DNA of 14,560 bases, taken from the NCBI GenBank assembly GCA_022360075.1, contig JAKSDN010000050.1:1-14560 (forward strand), written 5' to 3'. The DNA is from Kiloniellales bacterium. Lineage in GTDB: Bacteria > Pseudomonadota > Alphaproteobacteria > Kiloniellales > JAKSDN01. Made by a program: the position numbers and the translations under genes. Each line of letters begins with the position of its first letter. Position 1 is the first letter of the stretch. The notes under the pieces were generated by a model, which was not told where the DNA came from, searched no databases, and was given only the letters and a program-made list of their open reading frames with translations. This document shows positions 8,139-14,457 of the stretch, piece after piece.

Positions 8139-9137
8139 TCAATCGATCGGCTCGATGGCTTCGGGGTTGAAGCAGAGCTCGCGCCTCGGCTTGCCGTCGA
8201 AAAAGTCGAAAACGTTCTGCACCGAGATGACGGCCATGCGGCTCAGACAGGCATCGGTGTGGGCCGCGCAATGCGGGGTCGCGACCATGTTCGGCAGGGA
8301 CATGAACCGGTGGTTCGCGCCCGGCGGCAGATCATGCCAGACGTCCGTTCCGGCGCCGAGCAGACGCCCACGCTCGACCGCGTCCGCCAGGTCGTTCTCG
8401 TCGACGAGGCTGCCGCGGGCGACATTGACGAAGATCGCGCCTTCCTTCATCTGCGCGAACTCATGCGCGCCGAACAGCGGCTTGTCCTCGGGTGTGGCCG
8501 GTAGGCAAAGAACAAGGCAGTCGGCTTCGCCCAGGGCCTCTTCGAAACGCCCGACATGGCGATAGCCGAGCGCCTCCGGCAGGCGCGGCTCGACGAAGGG
8601 ATCGGCGACGACGACATCCATGTCGAAGGCGCTGGCGAGCTTCGCCAGCCTGCGCCCGATCCGGCCGAAGCCGACGATCAAGATGGTCCTGTTCGCCAGC
8701 TCCATCGTGCCCACGGTATCGCGCGCCGCCAGGAACCGCTCTCGCCCCGCCCCATCCTGCGCGGTTCGTAGCAGTTCCCTGCAGACGGGCAATCGGCGCG
8801 CGGCGGCCAAGATCAACGTCATCGCGTGCTCGGCGACGGAAACCGTGTTGGCGTCGCCGACCGTCAGGACCGGGATCCGGCGGCGCGTCAGCGCGCCGAC
8901 GTCGATGTTGTCGCATCCGACGCCGTGGCGGGAGACCATCTTCAGCCTTTCCGCCCGGCGGAGGATGTCGGCGCCGAGTTGGAGCTTTCTGAGGATGATC
9001 GCGTCGATCTCCGGGACGACATCGAGGAGCTCCGACGGCTTCGGGTCCGCGAAGAGCACGCGCTCGAACTCGGCGCGGCGATCGAAAAGGCGATGGCCGT
9101 CCGGGTGGATGTTTCCGACGAAGAGGACCTTTGGCAT
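8139..9137 (-). CDS. D-isomer-specific 2-hydroxyacid dehydrogenase family protein
   Basis: This is a 332-residue enzyme of the phosphoglycerate/D-2-hydroxyacid dehydrogenase family, counted from the ATG at 9137. A GTG three codons upstream (9146) is an alternative; neither has a clear ribosome binding site. The split catalytic domain starts MPKVLFVG, and the Rossmann domain carries GFGRIG at 156-161 with Asp179 (VVVADPF) as the likely NAD-selecting acid. The catalytic Arg241 lies in NVARGSLVDE and the catalytic His289 in ATPHCAAHT. The usual catalytic Glu of the xEP motif is not recognisable: the segment reads GTDVWHDLPPG, with Asp269 or Leu270 in its place. It lies between the TRAP permease and Ldh_2 genes, on the same strand. 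The substrate is not predictable; oxidation or reduction of a 2-hydroxy/2-oxo acid pair is the family role. Confidence 0.92.
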   Translation of the reverse strand: MPKVLFVGNIHPDGHRLFDRRAEFERVLFADPKPSELLDVVPEIDAIILRKLQLGADILRRAERLKMVSRHGVGCDNIDVGALTRRRIPVLTVGDANTVSVAEHAMTLILAAARRLPVCRELLRTAQDGAGRERFLAARDTVGTMELANRTILIVGFGRIGRRLAKLASAFDMDVVVADPFVEPRLPEALGYRHVGRFEEALGEADCLVLCLPATPEDKPLFGAHEFAQMKEGAIFVNVARGSLVDENDLADAVERGRLLGAGTDVWHDLPPGANHRFMSLPNMVATPHCAAHTDACLSRMAVISVQNVFDFFDGKPRRELCFNPEAIEPID

Positions 9138-9232
9138 TCTCGACACACTGAACTGGGCGTTGGTTCAAGAAGAGGCTGGCAGCTTGCCGACTGGTGGCGT
9201 GAATCCGGTGGCTCCTGGCGGTCAACCGGCGT

Positions 9233-11131
9233 TCATCCCGGCTCGGCTCTTTCCGAAGCTGGCTTCTTCATCCGTTGAAGAAAGACGACCAAAAGCACGG
9301 CCGCGAAGGCCGGGACAGAGGCCCGCCAGTCGGGATAGATCAGCCCGATCGTGGCGAGGATCAAGACGCTCTTGTGCCACGGATGGAGGGGCGCAAGCAG
9401 ATAGCCGTGCAGCGCGGCCGCCAGCACGACGACTCCGAACGCGGCCTGGGCGACCACGGCCGTGACGTAGAGCGGGTCGCCTTGCAGGAGGATCGCCGGC
9501 TCGTAGACGAAGAGGAAGGGAATGATGAAGCCCGTCACGCCGAGCTTCACGGCCTTGATGCTCGACTCCCAGACTTTCCCGCCGGCGAGCGCATTGGCCG
9601 CGTAGACCGCCATGGCCACGGGCGGCGTGATGGCCGAGAGAATGGCGAAATAGAACACGAAGAGATGGGCGGCCTCGACCTGTACCCCGAGGCTGACCAG
9701 CGCGGGCACCATCAGTGCGACCTGGACGATGTAGGCCGGCGTGGTGGGCATCCCCATGCCCAGGATGATTCCCGCCACCATGCTGAGCAGCAACGCGATC
9801 ACAAGCGTGTCGTCGGCCGCGGAGATGACGAAGTTGGAGAAAGTGAGCCCGATCCCGGAGACATTGATCACCCCGACGACAATCCCCGCACAAGCGGTCG
9901 CCGCGGCGATCGTCAAGGCGTTGCGCGCGCCGTTCTCGAGCGACGCCAAGGTGTTCTCCAGCGTCACGTAGTGCCGGGTCGTCTTGCGCAGGAAGGCTGT
10001 CGGCAACACCGCCGCGATGCCGCAAAGCGCGGCAAACGGCGCGGAATAGCCCATGAGCAGGACCCCGACGATCAAGGCCAGCGGTACGAACATGTGGCCG
10101 CTGTCGATCAGGACCTTGCCGAGCGGGATCTGCTGCTCTTTCGGCACGGAGCCGATGTCGAGCCGCTTCGCTTCGAAATGGATCGCCGCGAAGACGGCCA
10201 CGTAGTAGAGCACCGCCGGCATCAGGGCGAGACCGGCGACGGTGAGGTAGCTGACGCCGAGATACTCCGCCATGACGAAGGCGGCAGCGCCCATGACGGG
10301 CGGCATGATCTGACCGCCCGTGGAGCTGACCGCCTCCACCGAGGCCGCGAAAGAGGGCTTGAAACCGATGCGTTTCATCAGGGGGATCGAGAACGCGCCG
10401 GTGGTCATCACGTTGGCGACGGCAGAGCCGGAGACCGAGCCGAACAGCCCGCTGGTGATGCACGACACCTTGGCCGGACCGCCCGCCTGCCGTCCCGTCA
10501 GGGCGATGGCGAAATCCATGAACAGCTTGCCGATGCCCATGCGCTCGACCATGGCGCCGAAGACGATGAACAGCACCATGAAGGTGGCCGAGACGGCCAC
10601 CGGAATGCCGAAGATGCCGTCGGTGGTCAGAAACAGCTGCTCGATGAGCAGCGGGTACGTGGTCTTGGTCGCCACTAGGGCGAAGACGATGAAACCGATG
10701 GCCGTCAGCGGCAGGGCCAGTCCCAGGGTCCGTCTCGCGCCTTCGAGAACCAGGACGACCAGCCCCGTGCCGACGATCAGGTCCCAGGTGGTCAGGTCGT
10801 CGACATACATGAAGCGCTGCTGCACGTAGTCGATATTGATGGCGGGATAGAGCGCGGCGAAGCACACCGCCAGGCCCAGACAGACATTCAAGACCGATGG
10901 CCGGTCGACCGGCAGCCCGCGCCAGTTCGTCACCAGGAAAATGAGGCCGAGCCCGATGCCGACGTGGTAGCCCCGGAGGTAGTAGGGGCCGGGGTATCCG
11001 GCCAGGGCGAAATAGAGGTGGCTGACCGCGAGGATCAGCAGCAGCGCTTTGATCGCCAGCCGAATGGCAGTGGCCCAGCTCAGGGTCATTGGTGTTTGCA
11101 AGTGTCGTCGCCGTCTCGCGGCGCTCGACAC
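9233..11131 (-). CDS. TRAP transporter fused permease (4TM+12TM), TAXI-associated
   Basis: This is a 632-residue inner-membrane protein in which the small (DctQ-like) and large (DctM-like) TRAP subunits are fused, the normal form for TAXI-type TRAP systems. The N-terminal part has several hydrophobic helices. The DctM-like core carries GSVSGSAVANVMTTGAFSIP near 231-250, TGGQIMPPVMGAAAF near 271-285, and GMGMPTTPAYI at 458-468. The C-terminus adds one or two helices and a basic tail. It drives Na+ or H+-coupled uptake of a ligand delivered by the neighbouring binding protein. The GTG at 11131 has AGAAAGG four bases upstream; an ATG at 11089 (residue 15) lacks a ribosome binding site and is the alternative. 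A 101-base gap separates it from the upstream TAXI gene. Confidence 0.94.
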   Translation of the reverse strand: MSSAARRRRHLQTPMTLSWATAIRLAIKALLLILAVSHLYFALAGYPGPYYLRGYHVGIGLGLIFLVTNWRGLPVDRPSVLNVCLGLAVCFAALYPAINIDYVQQRFMYVDDLTTWDLIVGTGLVVLVLEGARRTLGLALPLTAIGFIVFALVATKTTYPLLIEQLFLTTDGIFGIPVAVSATFMVLFIVFGAMVERMGIGKLFMDFAIALTGRQAGGPAKVSCITSGLFGSVSGSAVANVMTTGAFSIPLMKRIGFKPSFAASVEAVSSTGGQIMPPVMGAAAFVMAEYLGVSYLTVAGLALMPAVLYYVAVFAAIHFEAKRLDIGSVPKEQQIPLGKVLIDSGHMFVPLALIVGVLLMGYSAPFAALCGIAAVLPTAFLRKTTRHYVTLENTLASLENGARNALTIAAATACAGIVVGVINVSGIGLTFSNFVISAADDTLVIALLLSMVAGIILGMGMPTTPAYIVQVALMVPALVSLGVQVEAAHLFVFYFAILSAITPPVAMAVYAANALAGGKVWESSIKAVKLGVTGFIIPFLFVYEPAILLQGDPLYVTAVVAQAAFGVVVLAAALHGYLLAPLHPWHKSVLILATIGLIYPDWRASVPAFAAVLLVVFLQRMKKPASERAEPG

Positions 11132-11232
11132 GCAGCCTTTCTACGCGTGAAGAAGGTCGTCCGGCGCAGACGGTATGGCCCGTTGCGCCAGACGGGGGCG
11201 GAGAAAAACGAGGCCGAGGCTCCCGCTCGTGC

Positions 11233-12189
11233 CTAGTTGACGCCGCGCTTCTTATAGAACGCAGCGGCTGCCGGATGCAGCGGCACGCCGATATCCGCGG
11301 ACATCTCCTTCAGCGTCAGCGTCGCCATGCTCTTGTTGACGGCGGAGAGCTTTTTCAGGTTATCGGCAACGGCGGTCAGGATCGTCGTCACCACGCCGCT
11401 GCTGTAGTCGCAGGCAGCGATCAAGTGCGTGCCATAGGTGATGGCCTCGACCTCACGGCTCAGGTTCGGGTAGCTGTCGGCCGGGATCTTGCGGCGGATG
11501 AAGGCCGCGTTCTGGGCCTTGAAGTGCTTGAAGATCTCATCGGTGATCGGCACCATCTCGATGTTGCGGCTTGTCGCGACATCCATCACCGCGCCCGCCG
11601 GCAAGGCGGTTCCGAGGGTGAAGATATCGGCGTGCCCGTCCTTCATCTGATTGACCGAATCCGAATAGGAGACGTGGGAGACGTCGGCCATGTCGTCATA
11701 GCTGAGGCCGACCGCCGACAGGAGGCTGCGGGTGAGAAACTCGCCCGTGTTGCCGTTCTGCTGCGTGGTCAGGCGCTTGCCTTTGAAGTCGGCGATCGAC
11801 GTCACGTTGGCGTCGTCGCGGGCGACGATCTGGAACCATTGCGGGTACAGCGTGCCCAGATTGCAGACGTTCTCGGCTTTCTCGCGGAAGGGCGGCCGGC
11901 CGGCGAGGGCGTCGACCGTGGAGATGGTGTTGGCGAAAGCGATCGGGAACTTCCCGGCCGAGACGCCCACGACGTTGGCCACGCCCGCGCCCGGCGTGAC
12001 GGTGATCGAAAGATCGGAATCCATCCGCTCCGCTATGGCCTTGATGGCGCCGGCGAGCGGATACCAGGAGCCACCTTGAGAGCCCGAAGAGAGAACGAGT
12101 TCCTCGGCCTCCGCGGCCAAGGATCCGGTTACCGCCATGGCGGCGGCCACGAGCGTCGTCTTGAGCTTTCCTGACAATGTGGTGGACAT
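11233..12189 (-). CDS. TAXI-family TRAP transporter solute-binding protein
   Basis: This is a 318-residue periplasmic binding protein of the TAXI class. It has a Sec signal peptide (basic SGKLK, hydrophobic TTLVAAAMAVTGSLA, probable cut near residues 26-28). The TAXI hallmark at the start of the mature domain is SSGSQGGSWYPLAGAI (about 34-49), followed by TPGAGVANV, VSAGKFPIAFANT, KGKRLTTQQNGNTGEF and FTLGTALPAGAV. The start is ATG with AGGGAG about six bases upstream, a strong site fitting high expression of a binding protein. It is the first gene of the minus-strand cluster and partners the fused permease downstream. TAXI proteins bind small carboxylates such as glutamate or 2-oxoglutarate in the few known cases. 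The dehydrogenases behind it hint at a 2-hydroxy acid, but that is inference. Confidence 0.94.
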   Translation of the reverse strand: MSTTLSGKLKTTLVAAAMAVTGSLAAEAEELVLSSGSQGGSWYPLAGAIKAIAERMDSDLSITVTPGAGVANVVGVSAGKFPIAFANTISTVDALAGRPPFREKAENVCNLGTLYPQWFQIVARDDANVTSIADFKGKRLTTQQNGNTGEFLTRSLLSAVGLSYDDMADVSHVSYSDSVNQMKDGHADIFTLGTALPAGAVMDVATSRNIEMVPITDEIFKHFKAQNAAFIRRKIPADSYPNLSREVEAITYGTHLIAACDYSSGVVTTILTAVADNLKKLSAVNKSMATLTLKEMSADIGVPLHPAAAAFYKKRGVN

Positions 12190-12215
12190 GCTTTGCTCCC
12201 TATTTTCTGCGGTTT

Positions 12216-12648
12216 TGTCTTAACCGTCGGGATACCAAAGCTCCTGGAAGTGGTCGCCGCTCCGCCAGCCGGACCGGCCGTCACCGGCGCCGATCCTCTC
12301 GGCGGTCAGGGGGCTCTGGTGCTCCGCGGTTCTCTCTCGTCCGCGCTATTTGTTCGTTATGGCTACGGTCCACGGCGACATGTCGAGGCCTTACGGCGCC
12401 CGGCACTTCGTCGACGAGGCGACCGGTCGTGACCGCTCTCCTCGGAACGAGCCGCTTTCCGCCCTCATCCCTGACTGGACGCTAGGTGTGGCGTGAAAAC
12501 CTGTCAATCAAAATTCTAAATATATCTCTGTCTTAAAGTGACATATTTTCGGAATCATGACCGCTTCTGATAAAAATGCCACATATATCATATATATAAA
12601 TGCTATCTGGAAAACGGAAGATTGACAATTAGAATAGATCTGTCTTAC
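12216..12648 (+). repeat. Three dispersed TGTCTTA elements
   Basis: TGTCTTAA occurs at 12216-12223 and 12529-12536, and TGTCTTAC at 12641-12648, all in the same orientation within one intergenic region. The third is the core of the perfect palindrome at 12638-12652. The other two look like degenerate versions of the same TGT-N3-A half-pattern. They may be additional operators for the adjacent GntR regulator. Confidence 0.4.
12479..12507 (-). promoter_or_regulatory. Candidate promoter for the TAXI-TRAP-dehydrogenase cluster
   Basis: On the minus strand, TTGACA (12507 to 12502) is followed after 17 bases by TAGCGT (12484 to 12479). The -35 box matches consensus perfectly; the -10 box matches at only three of six positions. 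Transcription from here would give a leader of roughly 280 bases before the TAXI start codon. One TGTCTTAA element (12529-12536) lies just upstream of the -35 box. Confidence 0.35.
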
Positions 12649-12651
12649 AGA
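12622..12651 (+). promoter_or_regulatory. Candidate promoter for the first GntR gene
   Basis: TTGACA (12622-12627) is a perfect -35 box. After an 18-base spacer, TACAGA (12646-12651) is a weak -10 candidate. The proposed -10 region is covered by the palindrome at 12638-12652, so a protein bound there would block RNA polymerase. This fits autoregulation by the GntR protein encoded just downstream. Confidence 0.45.
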
Positions 12652-12652
12652 T
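12638..12652. promoter_or_regulatory. Perfect 15-bp palindrome, likely GntR/FadR-type operator
   Basis: ATCTGT-CTT-ACAGAT is a perfect 6-3-6 inverted repeat. Its TGT-N3-ACA core is the shape of FadR-subfamily operators (family pattern close to TNGTNNNACNA). It lies about 90 bases upstream of a FadR/FCD-type GntR gene and over that gene's likely -10 region. Operator function is inferred from shape and position. Confidence 0.6.
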
Positions 12653-12742
12653 TTACATGATATAGCGAATCACCGAGCCGGAAGCGTCGGCCTCATTCGG
12701 CGGATTCGCGGATCGGCGGGCGTGATCACCAAGGTCTGGACA

Positions 12743-13438
12743 ATGCCGAGAAGGACCACTTTGACCGACACCGTGTACGACGCGATGCTGGCCGGCGTCG
12801 TGGATGGGAGCTTCCCGGTGGGCGGCCGACTGCCGTCGGAATTGGAGCTGTGCGAAAGCTTCGGCGCTTCCAGGCCGATCATTCGCGAGGTCTTGGCCCG
12901 CCTGCGCGCGCAAGGCGTTGTCGAATCCCGCAAAGGATCGGGCAGCTATGTGATGCGCCGTATCGGCGCAACGGCGCAGATGCCCGAAGACGTCGCGAGC
13001 ATGGCGGAGATCGAAGACTGCTACGATTTTCGTGTATCGCTGGAAGGCGAGTGCGCCTACTTCGCGGCGCTCAACCGGGATCACGACGACATCGAAGAGA
13101 TGACGTCGATATTCGACGCTTTCTGCGCGGCGCTCCTCGACGACAAGCGGGGCGGCATCAACGACGACTTTCGGTTTCATCTGACGATTGCCGAGGCCAC
13201 GCACAACCTCTTCTTCGTCAACGCTTTCCAATCGATCAAAAGCCGAGTCCACATGGCCATCGACATCTCGCGGCAGTTGACGGCGACACCGCTCGAAAGA
13301 CGGCGCAGGACGCTGATCAGGGAGCACGGATCCGTGTTGGACGCCATCGTCGCCGGGGACCCCGCCAAGGCACGCCGGGAAATGAGGCGCCACGTGACGA
13401 ATTCGCGGAACCGCGTCTTCAAGGGCGAGAGCCACTGA
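12743..13438 (+). CDS. GntR-family transcriptional regulator, FadR/FCD subfamily
   Basis: This is a 231-residue regulator counted from the ATG at 12743, which has AAGG eight bases upstream. A GTG at 12722 would add seven residues. Residues about 5-71 are the winged helix: LTDTVYDAMLAG, RLPSELELCESFGASRPIIR and GSGSYV. The C-terminal FCD domain shows the metal-site pattern D142-x3-H146, H195 and H217, which in this subfamily holds Zn/Ni and the acid ligand. FCD regulators typically sense small carboxylic acids and are released from DNA by them. It is divergent from the TAXI-TRAP-dehydrogenase cluster, so it probably represses that cluster and itself through the palindrome upstream. It converges on a second, related GntR gene. 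Confidence 0.94.
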   Translation: MPRRTTLTDTVYDAMLAGVVDGSFPVGGRLPSELELCESFGASRPIIREVLARLRAQGVVESRKGSGSYVMRRIGATAQMPEDVASMAEIEDCYDFRVSLEGECAYFAALNRDHDDIEEMTSIFDAFCAALLDDKRGGINDDFRFHLTIAEATHNLFFVNAFQSIKSRVHMAIDISRQLTATPLERRRRTLIREHGSVLDAIVAGDPAKARREMRRHVTNSRNRVFKGESH

Positions 13439-13458
13439 CCGCCGCCCCGGCGGTTGAC

Positions 13459-13507
13459 GGCCCTTCGCTCAAGGGCCTCCGTCCAAGAGCGCCGGCAGGC
13501 CGGAGGC
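13459..13507. terminator. Candidate bidirectional terminator between convergent GntR genes
   Basis: GGCCCTT (13459-13465), loop CGCTC and AAGGGCC (13471-13477) form a perfect 7-bp hairpin in the 83-base gap between the two convergent stop codons. A second possible stem pairs GCCTCCG (13475-13481) with CGGAGGC (13501-13507) and shares bases with the first, so the two are mutually exclusive. No clear T tract follows on either strand, so termination strength is uncertain. Confidence 0.4.
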
Positions 13508-13521
13508 GCCTGGCTCGACGG

Positions 13522-14244
13522 TCAATGCTCACCGCCCACGAAGATCCGCAGCCGGGCGCTCTCGAGATGCCGATGCATCAGCCGTCTCGCCCCATCCGCG
13601 TCCCGGGCGGCGACCGCGTCATAGACCGCGCCATGCTCTTCCTGGACCGCTATACGCCTCGACTTGGGCTGCTCCAAGGTCAAGCTGCGATTGAGCCCGA
13701 TGCCGACGCGGATCTGGCTGGCGATCGCCGTCATGGCCGAGAGGAAAAACCGATTGCCGCTCGCGGCCGCGATGGCCTGGTGGAAGGCGATATCCTCGTC
13801 GATACCGCCCGTCCCGCCCTTCAGCGCGCGCTCGAGGTCCTTGAGCGTCCGTGCCAGGTGATCGAGCGACTCATGGTCGTGCTCCACGGCCGCGATGGCC
13901 GCTGCCTCGCTCTCCAGCGCGATGCGAAAAGCGAAGCACTTCTGGATGTCGGCAACGCTCCCGACCGCGGCGAAGCTGAAGACCTGATGAGACGGGCGGC
14001 GAACCACAAAAGTCCCCGATCCCTGACGCGACACGACGAGACCGTCGTTCTTCAGGCGCCGCAAGGCCTGTCGGACAACCGGTCTCGATACGGAAAGCCG
14101 CTCCGCGAGCTGCATTTCGGTGGGCAGCCGGGCGTTGAGCGCAAACGCGCCGACAATGATCTGGCTTACGATGTAGTCGTAGACGCGGTCGTTCAACGCG
14201 CCCTTTTGGGGCTTGACCCCTTCCGCGCTCCCGCTGGCTTGCAT
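13522..14244 (-). CDS. GntR-family transcriptional regulator, FadR/FCD subfamily (second copy)
   Basis: This is a 240-residue regulator with ATG at 14244 and a strong ribosome binding site (GAGGGAGG, about four bases upstream). Residues about 17-84 form the winged helix (LNDRVYDYIVSQ, RLPTEMQLAERLSVSRPVVR, GSGTFVVRR). The FCD domain has the metal pattern D151-x3-H155, H204 and H226, with the last spacing identical to that of the neighbouring regulator. The two proteins align along their length without gaps in the winged helix (VYD, RLP-E, SRP, GSG-FV/YV), so they look like diverged paralogues. This one is divergent from the RraA-family gene at the right edge and probably controls it. Ligand unknown; an acidic metabolite of the pathway is likely from the family. 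Confidence 0.94.
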   Translation of the reverse strand: MQASGSAEGVKPQKGALNDRVYDYIVSQIIVGAFALNARLPTEMQLAERLSVSRPVVRQALRRLKNDGLVVSRQGSGTFVVRRPSHQVFSFAAVGSVADIQKCFAFRIALESEAAAIAAVEHDHESLDHLARTLKDLERALKGGTGGIDEDIAFHQAIAAASGNRFFLSAMTAIASQIRVGIGLNRSLTLEQPKSRRIAVQEEHGAVYDAVAARDADGARRLMHRHLESARLRIFVGGEH

Positions 14245-14306
14245 CCCGCCTCCCTCAGTCTGCCGACGTCATCGGAATAATCGCACAGACTGCCGGCCGT
14301 GCACAC

Positions 14307-14335
14307 TTGACGGCTCGATTTTTACAAATTATCAA
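14307..14335 (+). promoter_or_regulatory. Candidate promoter for the RraA-family gene
   Basis: TTGACG (14307-14312) is followed after exactly 17 bases by TATCAA (14330-14335), matching consensus at five of six and four of six positions. The -10 box sits between two direct repeats, and transcription from here would give a leader of roughly 115 bases. The divergent GntR gene starts at 14244, so both genes share this region. Confidence 0.45.
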
Positions 14336-14348
14336 ATTTTTTACAAAT
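14319..14348. repeat. Two direct repeats of TTTTTACAAAT flanking a promoter
   Basis: TTTTTACAAAT occurs at 14319-14329 and 14338-14348, with starts 19 bases apart. A short dyad, AAATT-ATCA-AATTT, lies at 14326-14339 across the junction. The block is strongly AT-rich in an otherwise GC-rich window and surrounds the candidate -10 box at 14330-14335. A tandem operator for the divergent GntR regulator is the simplest reading. Confidence 0.5.
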
Positions 14349-14457
14349 CATGCACGCCGACCTGCTCCAAAGACAGTACTCAGCCGGGAACCGCGCTCCA
14401 GGGCGACGACGCGCAGCTTCCCGATCGGAAAACGTGAACCAATATGAAGGTAGCGAC

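Larger units (their letters stand above)
12190..12742. promoter_or_regulatory. Divergent intergenic region between TAXI gene and GntR gene
   Basis: About 550 bases hold no convincing gene. The left half (12190-12480) is GC-rich and would be the leader of the TAXI mRNA. A 25-codon minus-strand frame there, starting near 12467, is too short and weakly supported to call. The right half (about 12490-12660) is strikingly AT-rich and contains TTGACA boxes facing both ways, repeated TGTCTTA elements and a perfect GntR-type palindrome. This is the control region for both the transporter-dehydrogenase cluster and the GntR gene. Confidence 0.6.

Noticed and set aside
9275..10678. A 467-codon plus-strand frame opposite the TRAP permease
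   Set aside because: It is highly charged low-complexity protein (Arg, Asp, Gly, His) typical of an antisense shadow of a membrane-protein gene, with no domain.
9222..10865. A 547-codon minus-strand frame overlapping the TRAP permease
   Set aside because: The alternative frame on the same strand encodes a hydrophobic protein with TRAP signature motifs, while this one is Arg/His-rich without helices or motifs.
11201..11229. Possible terminator with a T5 run between TAXI and TRAP permease genes on the minus strand
   Set aside because: The only stem is CGAG/CTCG with a large unpaired interior, too weak to call an intrinsic terminator.
12578..12600. ATATAT-rich run that might suggest a replication origin or repeat array
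   Set aside because: It is a short AT tract inside a promoter region, with no iterons, DnaA boxes or replication gene nearby.
12850..14280. A 476-codon plus-strand frame across both GntR genes
   Set aside because: It runs out of frame through one GntR gene and antisense through the other, both of which have intact winged-helix and FCD motifs. Its translation has no family features.
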